Below are positions 44,639-52,567 of a DNA stretch of 64,000 bases, piece after piece. The stretch lies in assembly GCA_964400405.1 (NCBI GenBank), contig CAYNUO010000008.1, positions 4,426 to 68,425 on the forward strand, given 5' to 3'. A model generated the notes under the pieces. It saw only the letters and a program-made list of their open reading frames with translations. It was not told the origin of the DNA and made no database searches. This DNA comes from CANKJK01 sp964400405. Its GTDB lineage: Bacteria; Acidobacteriota; Vicinamibacteria; Vicinamibacterales; UBA2999. How positions within the stretch are numbered: the first letter of the stretch is position 1; the number at the start of each line of letters is the position of its first letter. The position numbers were made by a program, and so were the translations under genes.

Positions 44639-46717
44639 ATGGCGAGTCATCCCCGTACCGCGCGTTTCGCGGCCGGTATCGCATTGGCGGTCCTCGTGGC
44701 CGCAGTGGCGGTCGTCAACGCACGGCAAGGTGCCACGTCCGCCGTCGCGATCGACGCTGACGACATCGGCGGCGTCGTCACAGGCCCCAAGGGCCCCGAA
44801 GCGGGCGTCTGGGTGATCGCCCAGACGGGCGACCTGCCCACCAAGTACATCCGGATCGTGGTGACCGACGACCGCGGCCGCTACGTACTGCCCGACCTGC
44901 CGAAGGCCGGCTACGACGTGTGGGTCCGCGGCTACGGGCTGGTCGACTCGCCGAAGGTCAAGGCGCAGCCCGGCAAGGCGCTGAACCTGACCGCCGTGCC
45001 GGCGCCGAACGCGAAGGCCGCCGCGGAGTACTACCCGGCCAACTACTGGTATTCCCTTTTGCAGCCACCGCCGAAGACCGACTTCCCCGGCACGGGCCGC
45101 GCCGGCAACGGCATCCCCGAGCAGAACCAGACGCAGGGCTCGTGGCTCGGCAACATCAAGATGACCAACGCGTGTACGCAGTGTCACCAGATGGGCACCA
45201 AGATCACGCGCGAGCTCACGGCGAGCCAGAAGGCGACGTTCAAGACGTCGGTCGAGGCCTGGGAGCACCGCGTGCTCATCGGCATCAGCGGTACCTTCAT
45301 GAACAGCACGCTGGCGCCGCTCGGCCGGCAGCGGGCGCTGAAAGTGTTCGCCGACTGGACCGACCGCATCGCCAAAGGGGAACTCCCGCCCGTGCCACCC
45401 CGTCCGTCCGGCGTCGAGCGCAACCTCGTCGTCACGCAGTGGGAGTGGGCGAACGCGAAGCGCTTCGTCCATGACGAGATCACGACCGACCGCCGCAACC
45501 CGACGGTCAACGCCTACGGTCCGGTGGTGGGTGTCGAGGAACTGAGCGGCGACTTCATCGCCGTACTCGATCCCGTCAAGCACACCGACAAGGAAATCCC
45601 GGTCCCGGCCAACGACCCGACCGCGAAGGCGACCTGGTCCGACTCGATTCCGAACACGTCCGAGTTCTGGGGCGACGAACTGATCTGGGCCGCGAAGGTG
45701 GCGCCGCACAACCCGATGTTCGACAAGAAGGGCCGGGTCTGGATCACCGCGCGCGGCGGCTGCCGCGTCTACGACCCGAAGACGGACAAGGTGACGCAGA
45801 TCAAGGGTTGCCCGGTCGGCCACCATCTGCAGTTCGCGGATGACGACGTCCTCTGGGGCGACGGCGGCGGCGGCGCGTGGTTCGACACGAAGGTCTGGGA
45901 TGCCACCGGGGACGAGAAGAAGGCGGCCGGCGTGATCGTGCGCGTGCGCGACGCCAACGGCAACGGCAAGCTCGACGCCGGCTGGGTCGACGCGAAGGCG
46001 AAGGTCGACTCCACGAAGGACCAGGCGCTCGACCCGGGCCAGGCCTATTCGGTGATCCCGAACCCGATCGACGGCTCGGTCTGGATCTCCTACTCGAACA
46101 TCCCGGGCGGCATCATGCGCTACGACCCGAAGACGAAGCTCTCGGAGTGGTACGAACCGCCGTACATGAACAAGAACGCGAAGATCCAGGGCTACCTGCC
46201 GCACGGCATCGACGTCGACCGGAGCACGGGCGTCATCTGGACCGGCCTCAACAGCGGGCACTACGCGGAGTTCGACCGCCGCAAGTGCAAGGCGCCGCTG
46301 GCCGGGCCGGCCGCGACCGGCCAGCACTGCCCCGAGGGCTGGACGTTGCACAAGGCGCCGGGCCCCAACTTCAAGACGGTCGAGGACTCGGGCACGTCCG
46401 ACTCCTACTACCTGAACTGGGTCGACTGGTACAACACGTCCGGCCTGGGCGACAACACGCCGTTCCTCGTCGGCAGCACGTCGGATTCGCTGATGGGGTT
46501 CGTCAACGGGCAGTGGGTGGTCCTGCGCGTGCCGTACCCGCTCGGCTACCACCCGCGCGGCATGGATGGCCGCATCGACGACCCGAAGGCCGGCTGGAAG
46601 GGTCGCGGCCTGTGGTCGACGCACGCGGCGCAGGCGACGTGGCACCAGGAGGGCGGCAAGAGCGAGCGGCCCAAGGTGATCCACTTCCAGCTGCGTCCGA
46701 ATCCGCTCGCGAAGTGA
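44639..46717 (+). CDS. Exported mono-heme regulatory-domain/propeller protein, copy 2
   Basis: A 692-residue paralogue of the protein at 42358 with the same domain order: signal peptide (ending VVNARQ), regulatory-like domain (VVTDDRGRYVLPDLPKAGYD), heme site NACTQCHQMGT (C179, C182, H183), propeller-like blades (GRVWITARGGCRVYDP, DGSVWISYSNIPGGIMRYDP, STGVIWTGLNSGHYAEFDRR) and an EF-hand-like loop DANGNGKLDAG from D438. Long blocks are identical between copies while others differ, so the duplication is old enough to have diverged. ATG at 44639 with AGAAGGAG upstream. Followed by a fragment of a third copy and a cytochrome c. Confidence 0.85.
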   Translation: MASHPRTARFAAGIALAVLVAAVAVVNARQGATSAVAIDADDIGGVVTGPKGPEAGVWVIAQTGDLPTKYIRIVVTDDRGRYVLPDLPKAGYDVWVRGYGLVDSPKVKAQPGKALNLTAVPAPNAKAAAEYYPANYWYSLLQPPPKTDFPGTGRAGNGIPEQNQTQGSWLGNIKMTNACTQCHQMGTKITRELTASQKATFKTSVEAWEHRVLIGISGTFMNSTLAPLGRQRALKVFADWTDRIAKGELPPVPPRPSGVERNLVVTQWEWANAKRFVHDEITTDRRNPTVNAYGPVVGVEELSGDFIAVLDPVKHTDKEIPVPANDPTAKATWSDSIPNTSEFWGDELIWAAKVAPHNPMFDKKGRVWITARGGCRVYDPKTDKVTQIKGCPVGHHLQFADDDVLWGDGGGGAWFDTKVWDATGDEKKAAGVIVRVRDANGNGKLDAGWVDAKAKVDSTKDQALDPGQAYSVIPNPIDGSVWISYSNIPGGIMRYDPKTKLSEWYEPPYMNKNAKIQGYLPHGIDVDRSTGVIWTGLNSGHYAEFDRRKCKAPLAGPAATGQHCPEGWTLHKAPGPNFKTVEDSGTSDSYYLNWVDWYNTSGLGDNTPFLVGSTSDSLMGFVNGQWVVLRVPYPLGYHPRGMDGRIDDPKAGWKGRGLWSTHAAQATWHQEGGKSERPKVIHFQLRPNPLAK

Positions 46718-46718
46718 T

Positions 46719-46742
46719 CTGACGAAGTCAGGGAACTGTAAG
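46719..46742 (+). promoter_or_regulatory. CTGAC-GAA-GTCAG dyad followed by GTAAGG
   Basis: A perfect 5-bp inverted repeat two bases after the second paralogue's stop, followed by GGAACTGTAAGG. It resembles the TCAGG...GTAAGG arrangement upstream of copy 1 and may be the left-over promoter of the deleted third copy, or the cytochrome promoter. Confidence 0.3.
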
Positions 46743-46776
46743 GAAGATCCGCGGTATTCCTAGTGGAGACACTTGG

Positions 46777-46881
46777 AGCAGCCGACGTGGCACCAGGCGG
46801 GCGGCAACAGCGAGTATCAGCCTGGACGGATGCAGGTGTTCCAGGAACGGAAGCGTCGGGGCCCACTTCGGGGTCCTGACT
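46777..46881 (+). pseudogene. 3' remnant of a third heme-propeller paralogue
   Basis: In one frame this reads HLEQPTWHQAGGNSEYQPG followed by RMQVFQER, matching the C-termini of both full copies (AQATWHQEGGKSERP ... HFQLRP). There is no start codon and the frame is stopped just upstream (TAG at 46771). Only about the last 30 residues of the original gene survive; the end is divergent and two residues longer, so it came from a distinct third paralogue and is not a recent copy of the second. A weak GC hairpin near 46855-46881 may be its old terminator. Confidence 0.65.
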
Positions 46882-46900
46882 TTGAAGACGGAGACACGCG

Positions 46901-47311
46901 ATGCGCGCAATGCTGAATGGTTTGTTCGTGATGCTCATGGCCGCCTCTGTGGCGGTGGCCATCACCGCGCAGGAGAAGCGCGGTGGCAACCCGGAGGCCG
47001 CCAAGCTCAAGAACCCTGTCGCGATGTCACCGGAGTCGATCGCGGCCGGCGAGGCCATCTACATGAAGCGGTGCCGCGGCTGCCACAGCCGTGACCTCAC
47101 GGGCGGTCCGCCGAAGGAAGCCGGCGACCACGAAGCGTCGAACCTGGTCGATGACAAGTGGGATCACGGCGGGACGGACGGCGAGATCTACCACGTCATC
47201 CGCAACGGCGTGCCGCCCGAACTCGTGATGGAACCGTGGGACGACCGCATCAACGAGACGGAGACCTGGCACCTGGTCAACTTCATCCGCTCGAAGGCTC
47301 TGAAGCAGTAG
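46901..47311 (+). CDS. Exported mono-heme cytochrome c
   Basis: A 136-residue class I type c cytochrome. Signal peptide (residues 1-23, ending AITAQ), then GEAIYMKRCRGCHSRDLTGG with C58, C61 and H62, followed by GGTDGEIYHVIRNGVPPELVMEPW with a likely axial Met, and the final helix ETWHLVNFIRSKALK. Probably a periplasmic electron carrier. Located immediately after the heme-propeller pair and the remnant, so it is a plausible redox partner. GGAGA before the ATG. Confidence 0.88.
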   Translation: MRAMLNGLFVMLMAASVAVAITAQEKRGGNPEAAKLKNPVAMSPESIAAGEAIYMKRCRGCHSRDLTGGPPKEAGDHEASNLVDDKWDHGGTDGEIYHVIRNGVPPELVMEPWDDRINETETWHLVNFIRSKALKQ

Positions 47312-47327
47312 GTCGGGACAGTCGGCC

Positions 47328-47627
47328 GTGGCCGCCTACATCCTTCTGAACATCGACGTCACCGACCCGGAACGCTACGCGGACTACGCGAAGCTGGCTC
47401 CGGGCACGGTGGCGCAGTACGGTGGCCGTTATCTCGCCAGGGGCGGCCGCGCGGAAACGCTCGAAGGCAGCATCCCGGCGAAACGCGTCGTCGTGCTGGA
47501 GTTCGACTCCGCGGACCAGGCGAAGGCCTGGCTCAACTCCCCGGAGTACTCGGCCGCGAAGGCCATCCGCCACAGCGCGTCGACCAGCAGCGTGTTGCTG
47601 GTCGAAGGTCTCGCGCCCACCGCGTAG
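47328..47627 (+). CDS. DUF1330 family protein
   Basis: A 99-residue small protein of the dimeric alpha-beta barrel (ferredoxin-like) group. Family features: AYILLNIDVTDPERYADYAKLAP at the start, YLARGGRAETLEG and VLEFDSADQAKAWLNSPEY. No catalytic role is established for this family. Start GTG at 47328, 16 bases after the cytochrome stop; converges on the DinB gene with 4 bases between stops. Confidence 0.88.
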   Translation: MAAYILLNIDVTDPERYADYAKLAPGTVAQYGGRYLARGGRAETLEGSIPAKRVVVLEFDSADQAKAWLNSPEYSAAKAIRHSASTSSVLLVEGLAPTA

Positions 47628-47631
47628 CGGT

Positions 47632-48135
47632 CTACGGCAGCACGGCGGACGCGAGCCCGCCGAACCCCACCGCGTTGGTCGACGTGGTGTCTCCCATCAG
47701 CGCCCGCCGCAGATAGCCCGCCTGTCCGATGTGGAAGGACAGATGCGTGGCCAGGTGCAGCAGGAACAACCCCGCCGGCAGGCGCATCCCGTTCGGCACG
47801 TACTCGAACACCGCGTCGAGCGTCGACGCCGGCACCGTGGGCAGCACCCTCGCGACAACCTCCCGCGTGCGGGCGATCTCGGCCTTCAGCTCGGCGCGCG
47901 GGATGCCGCGCGCCGCGAACTCGTGCTCCCGGTTCCGGACGTAACCTGACCCGCCCAGCTTCGCGCCGATGAAGTGCTGCAGGTTGCCGCACAGGTGCAG
48001 CGCGATGGACCCTGCCGAGTTCGAGATGCCAGGCACCGTGGCCCAGACGCTGGCGTCGTCGGGGAACAGGTCCAGCTCCTTGCCGAGGTCATCCAGCTCG
48101 CGGCACATCACCAGCGTCAGCCACTGCACCATCAC
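47632..48135 (-). CDS. DinB superfamily protein
   Basis: A 167-residue four-helix-bundle protein of the DinB/DUF664 superfamily; several members are metal-dependent thiol transferases. Three His of the probable metal site are visible in LHLCGNLQHFIG and LLHLATHLSFHIGQAGYLRR. Start GTG at 48135, overlapping the aminopeptidase stop as GTGA (an ATG follows immediately), so it is probably translated from the same mRNA. Confidence 0.8.
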   Translation of the reverse strand: MMVQWLTLVMCRELDDLGKELDLFPDDASVWATVPGISNSAGSIALHLCGNLQHFIGAKLGGSGYVRNREHEFAARGIPRAELKAEIARTREVVARVLPTVPASTLDAVFEYVPNGMRLPAGLFLLHLATHLSFHIGQAGYLRRALMGDTTSTNAVGFGGLASAVLP

Positions 48136-50525
48136 GTCCGGCTCCCTTCTTCATGCGCGGCCACGTCCGTCGTGCCGCTGTTCCGAGAATAACTCCCGCG
48201 CCGCGTCGTCCGTCGCAGGTCGTCAGCCGCCTCGAGCACGAGGCGACGGTGGAATGCCGTCAGGGCATCGAGCGTCAGCACGCGCTCCACTTCATCGGCC
48301 GCGCCGGCGCTGGTGTGCCCGCGCAGCACCGCGTGCGCCCACCGCCGCGGCAGAAAGATATCGCCGGTGGCCTGGGCCGCGGGCAGAAGACGCAGGCAGG
48401 GCCCGATCAACGGCACCGCGTCCGTGCCCCTCAGCGGATGGTGCATCCAGGCGAGCGCGTCGAGCATCCAGACTTCGGGCTGGTGGCGCCCAGGCCCGGC
48501 GAACCCGTCGACCATCGCACGATGCCCGGCACGGTCGGCGTGCAGCGCCGGCGCGAGATAGTCGAGACGGGCACGCGCTCCGGCATCCGTCACGCGGCCG
48601 CGCTGCACGCCCAGCACCGCGGAGGCCCGCTCGCCGTCGAGAACGCAGAGCGCTTCCGCGAGCGCGATCTCGTCGAGCGGCCCGAGTGCCTGTCCGAGAC
48701 ACGCGCGGGCGCTCCACACGTCGTGAAGCCACGCGACGCCGTCCGGTGTCGACGTCAGCCCGGACAGCCGTCCGAGCCAGGCCCGACGCTCCTCGCGGTG
48801 GCTTGACGATGTCAGCGCGGCACGGCACATCCGCTCGACGTCCGGCGCGAGCGCATGGCGGTCGTCGTCGGGCAGCCAGCGCCAGAACACGCGGTGCAGC
48901 AGTGCCGCCAGCCAGTCTCGCAGCAGCCGCTCACCTTCGGCCGGCACGCGCTCCAGCAGCGCGGCCGCGAAGCGCCGGGCCGGCAGCACGCCGTCGCAGA
49001 CCGCCTCCCACAGCGCCATCCACGACACGGCTCGCTGCTCCGGGTCCGCGATGCGGTCGAGCGTGGCCGCGCCACTGCGTGCGTCGAGCAGGTCGCGCGC
49101 ACCGGTGGCGTCCAGCACGACGCGGCCGTAGTGCGCGGGCGGCCAGGCCTGCGGCAGACTGATGTCCGGCCGACCGGCCGTCTCAATCCAACCGTCCGAC
49201 CATGCAGCGAGCGGCTGCCCGTGCACCAGCTCGCAGCCACGGCGCAGCTCGGGCCAGCCTGCTGCACGCCACGCGTGGTCGCGCAGGTACGCGCGCACCG
49301 CCGTCCGGAATCGCGCCTCCCCCATCCGCCGCTCCAGATCCCGGAAGGCGATCGGGCTCTTCTGATACGCGATCGGCCCGTAGAGCTCGCTCGCGCGGGC
49401 CAGGTTGTCGAGCGGCTGGCGGATGGGATGGGCGCCCTCGGTGCGGTCGACGTCATACGCCGACGGGTAATGCGCCAGATAGAAACGGAGCCGCGCCGCC
49501 GCGTCGGACTCGCGACCAGCCAGGACCTTCTCCGCCATCAGGTTGGCGAAGACTTCCTTCAGCCAGACGTCGTCGAACCACGGCATCGTCACCAGGTTCC
49601 CGAACCACATGTGCGCCGTTTCGTGGGCGATCAGGTGCGCGCGGTTGCGCTGCTCCTCCGCCGTCGCGGCCTCGGGCAGCAGCAACGACGCCTCCTGATA
49701 GAACACCGCACCCGGATGCTCCATCCCACCGAACTGGAACGACGGCACGAGCAGCAGGTCGAATGCGCCGAACGGATACGGAACGCCGGTGTACTCCTCC
49801 AGCCAGTCGAGCGCGGCGGCGTGCAGGTCCGCGACCGCCGGCAGGTTCCGGGCAACGCGCGCCGCGTCGTCGCAGGCATGGAACACGCGGAACCGCCACC
49901 GGCCGGAGCGGACGGCCTCCTGACGCAGGCGTCCCGCGGCGAACGCGATCAGATACGTGGAGATCGGCGGCGTCTCCTGGAAGCGATGGATCCGGCCGTC
50001 AGGCTCCTCGACCTCCACGCCGTTCGCCACGGCGCTCCACCCCTCAGGCAGGTCGAGGCGCAGCGACACCCTGGCTTTCAGGTCCGGCTGGTCGAAGCAG
50101 GGGAACAGCGTGTGGGCGCGGGCCGGTACGAAGAGTGTGTAGAGGAAGCCGTCGCGGTGATGCACAGCCGCGTCGACGGCCGTGAAGCGCACCGTCAGCG
50201 CGTTGCGGCCGGCCACGGTCCGGTCCGCACCGATCACGATGTGGCTGTGAACGGCGGTGAACGGCACCGGCCCGCCGGCGCACTGCACGGCACGTACGTC
50301 TCCGGCGGCACCGGCAAAGTCGACGACGACCCGCGCCGCCTCGCGCAGCTCGAAGCCGATGTGCACCTCGCCGTCGATCGGCGCGCCGCCGGCCTCACCG
50401 ATGCGGAGCTGCAGCGCGTAGGTGACGTCGCTGATGACCGCGGCCCGCTCGCGCGCCAGCGCGTGGTTGACGCCGGGGGCGAGCGGATCGGCCGCGCCGG
50501 TCAGTGTGTCTTCCGGTACGCCCAC
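48132..50525 (-). CDS. M1 family zinc aminopeptidase
   Basis: A 797-residue M1 metallopeptidase removing N-terminal residues. The zinc motif is HETAHMWFGN with H301, E302, H305 and E324 (HEXXH-X18-E). The substrate N-terminus-recognising exopeptidase motif reads GGMEHPG, with His where GxMEN enzymes have Asn. A late Tyr in the SELYGPIAYQKS region fits the catalytic Tyr. The C-terminal half is alpha-helical. No signal peptide, so cytoplasmic. The GTG at 50525 is chosen as the nearest start that keeps the N-terminal beta domain; it overlaps the preceding SDR by 25 bases. The frame is open for 50 codons upstream, but that lies inside the SDR gene. Confidence 0.9.
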   Translation of the reverse strand: MGVPEDTLTGAADPLAPGVNHALARERAAVISDVTYALQLRIGEAGGAPIDGEVHIGFELREAARVVVDFAGAAGDVRAVQCAGGPVPFTAVHSHIVIGADRTVAGRNALTVRFTAVDAAVHHRDGFLYTLFVPARAHTLFPCFDQPDLKARVSLRLDLPEGWSAVANGVEVEEPDGRIHRFQETPPISTYLIAFAAGRLRQEAVRSGRWRFRVFHACDDAARVARNLPAVADLHAAALDWLEEYTGVPYPFGAFDLLLVPSFQFGGMEHPGAVFYQEASLLLPEAATAEEQRNRAHLIAHETAHMWFGNLVTMPWFDDVWLKEVFANLMAEKVLAGRESDAAARLRFYLAHYPSAYDVDRTEGAHPIRQPLDNLARASELYGPIAYQKSPIAFRDLERRMGEARFRTAVRAYLRDHAWRAAGWPELRRGCELVHGQPLAAWSDGWIETAGRPDISLPQAWPPAHYGRVVLDATGARDLLDARSGAATLDRIADPEQRAVSWMALWEAVCDGVLPARRFAAALLERVPAEGERLLRDWLAALLHRVFWRWLPDDDRHALAPDVERMCRAALTSSSHREERRAWLGRLSGLTSTPDGVAWLHDVWSARACLGQALGPLDEIALAEALCVLDGERASAVLGVQRGRVTDAGARARLDYLAPALHADRAGHRAMVDGFAGPGRHQPEVWMLDALAWMHHPLRGTDAVPLIGPCLRLLPAAQATGDIFLPRRWAHAVLRGHTSAGAADEVERVLTLDALTAFHRRLVLEAADDLRRTTRRGSYSRNSGTTDVAAHEEGSRT

Positions 50526-51298
50526 GAGAACCGCCGCTGCACCAGGGTCAGCACCCACGGCGCGTGGCGCGCCACAAACGCGATGACGCGATTCGCCCGG
50601 CCCGGCACGTGCACGGAGGCGCCCGCCATCACCGCCTGGTAGCCGGCGCGGGCCACCGTGTCGGCATCCAGCCACATGATCGACGGCAGCTTGCTGACGG
50701 ACGCGCGCGTGCCGGTGACGTCGTGAAACTCCGAGAGCGTGAACCCTGGGCAGAGCGCCGTGACGTGTACGTTCCCGCCGCGCACTTCTTCGGAGAGCGC
50801 CTCGGAGAAGCGCATGACGAACGCCTTGGACGCCGGATAGAGCGTGTGACCGGCCGGCGCCGGAATCAGACCGGCCAGCGACGACACGTTGATGATGCGC
50901 CCGTAGCCCCGTTCGATCATGCCGGGCAGCAGCCGGTAGGTCAGCTCGACGACGGCCGCGATGAGGATCTGGAGCAGGCCGCGCTGCTGCTCCCAGCCCG
51001 GCGTCGTGAGCAGGCCCGGCACGCCGTAGCCGGCGTTGTTGACGAGCGCGTCCACCGTGAGCCCCCGGGCCGTCAGCTCCGCGCAGAGTGCCGCCGCGCC
51101 GTCCGGCGCCGCAAGGTCGTTGGTAATGACGTGGGCCACGATTCCGTGCCGTGCCGTCAGGTCAGCGGCCAGCGACTCCAGGCGGTCCGTCCGCCGAGCC
51201 GTCAGGATCAGGTCGAAACCGTGCGCGGCGAACACCTCCGCGAAGGCCGCGCCGATGCCGGCCGAGGCGCCCGTGATGAGGCAGGTTCGCCTGGTCAC
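50501..51298 (-). CDS. Short-chain dehydrogenase/reductase
   Basis: A 265-residue classical SDR. NAD(P)-binding TGASAGIGAAFAEVFA, NNAGYG, catalytic Ser in INVSSLAGLIP and YxxxK in YPASKAFVMRFSEAL, then CPGFTLSEFHD. TARRTDRL after the second strand suggests NADP(H) preference. Substrate unknown; the type resembles short-chain oxidoreductases of the DltE/YqjQ group. GTG at 51298, directly after the rlmI-like gene. Confidence 0.9.
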   Translation of the reverse strand: MTRRTCLITGASAGIGAAFAEVFAAHGFDLILTARRTDRLESLAADLTARHGIVAHVITNDLAAPDGAAALCAELTARGLTVDALVNNAGYGVPGLLTTPGWEQQRGLLQILIAAVVELTYRLLPGMIERGYGRIINVSSLAGLIPAPAGHTLYPASKAFVMRFSEALSEEVRGGNVHVTALCPGFTLSEFHDVTGTRASVSKLPSIMWLDADTVARAGYQAVMAGASVHVPGRANRVIAFVARHAPWVLTLVQRRFSWAYRKTH

Positions 51299-51299
51299 G

Positions 51300-52466
51300 T
51301 CAGTCGAGGCGCCGCAGGATGAAGCACTTCAGGTAGTGCGTCTCCGGCACGCCCAGCAGCACCGGATGGTCGCGGCCCTGCATGCGCTTCTCCACGATGC
51401 TGACCGGCACGCCGCTGTCGATCGACGCCTCGTGCAGCACGGCCTCGAACATCGGCTCAGTCACGTTGTAGGAACAACTGCACGTCACGAGGTGGCCGCC
51501 AGGGGTCAGCAGGCGCATCGCCCGCAGGTTGATCTCCTTGTAGCCCGCCATCGCATTCGGCACCGACGCCTTGTTCTTGGCAAAGGCCGGCGGGTCCAGC
51601 ACGATCGTGTCAAAGCGCTCGCCCGCCTTCTCGAGCCGGCGCAGCTCGTCGAACAGGTTCGCTTCGATCGCCTCGACGTTCGCGATGCCGTTCCGCCGGG
51701 CATTGGCCGCCACACGGACCACCGCATCCTCCGAGATGTCGATCGCCAGCACGTCCTCGCACGCCGGGGCCAGCCGCAGCGCGAAGCCGCCGTTGTAGCT
51801 GCAGCCGTCGAGGCACCGCCCCCTCGCGTAGCGCAGTGCCGCCTCGCGGTTCTCGCGCTGATCGAGGAAGAGGCCCGTCTTCTGCCCGGTCCACACGTTG
51901 ACGTCGTACTCCACCGGACCTTCACGGACGAGGATCGACTCGGGCACCTCGCCCTGCAGCAGGCGCACCTCCTGCGGAAGGCCCTCGAGCGCCCGCACCT
52001 TCGGGTCGTTCCTCGCCAGAATCCCGGCGGGTTGCAGCCGGGCCGCGAGCAGGCCGGTGAGCATCGGCAGCAGCCGGTCGACACCCTGCGAGAGCGCCTG
52101 GACGACCAGATAGTCGCCGTAGCGGTCCACGACCAGTGACGGGGTCAGGTCCGCCTCGCCATTCACGAGCCGGTACGCCGTCCCGTCAATCCGCAGGCGC
52201 TCGCGGAACGTGATGGCCGCATCCAGCCGCCGCTGCCACAGGGCCTCGTCGGCCACCGCTTCGCCGCGCGTCAGCATCCGCAGCGTGATCTGGGACTGGT
52301 CGCTGAAAAGCGCCTGGCCCAGCACCTGCTGCCTGGAGCTGAGCACGGTGACGGTCTGCCCGGCCTCCGCGTCGGCCTCGGCAACGTCGGACCTGTAGAT
52401 CCACGGGTGGCCGGCGAGCAGGCGCTGCTCGCCCTTGCGATTGATCAGGGCGTAGGGTGTGGTCAT
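51300..52466 (-). CDS. Class I rRNA large-subunit methyltransferase (RlmI-like)
   Basis: A 388-residue protein with an N-terminal PUA domain (LLAGHPWIYRSDV) and a SAM-dependent methyltransferase domain (GQKTGLFLDQRENR, DGCSYNGGFALRLA, ILDPPAFAKNKAS with the NPPA-like motif as DPPAF, and CSCSYNVTEPMF). E. coli RlmI methylates cytosine 1962 of 23S rRNA; this homologue is likely the same activity, not verified. ATG at 52466, divergent from glyA across 101 bases. Confidence 0.88.
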   Translation of the reverse strand: MTTPYALINRKGEQRLLAGHPWIYRSDVAEADAEAGQTVTVLSSRQQVLGQALFSDQSQITLRMLTRGEAVADEALWQRRLDAAITFRERLRIDGTAYRLVNGEADLTPSLVVDRYGDYLVVQALSQGVDRLLPMLTGLLAARLQPAGILARNDPKVRALEGLPQEVRLLQGEVPESILVREGPVEYDVNVWTGQKTGLFLDQRENREAALRYARGRCLDGCSYNGGFALRLAPACEDVLAIDISEDAVVRVAANARRNGIANVEAIEANLFDELRRLEKAGERFDTIVLDPPAFAKNKASVPNAMAGYKEINLRAMRLLTPGGHLVTCSCSYNVTEPMFEAVLHEASIDSGVPVSIVEKRMQGRDHPVLLGVPETHYLKCFILRRLD

Positions 52467-52551
52467 GGATGGGACCCACTATGGTGTCACGGGGACGACG
52501 CGCCGACGATGCGACACAGTCCGCCACCCTCCCCGGGTCCGGAGCATTGGG

Positions 52552-52557
52552 TACAAT
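52552..52557 (+). promoter_or_regulatory. -10 box (TACAAT) close to the glyA start
   Basis: TACAAT ends 10 bases before the glyA ATG at 52568; no Shine-Dalgarno site lies between. Leaderless-type arrangement. Confidence 0.5.
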
Positions 52558-52567
52558 CGGGGTTCTC

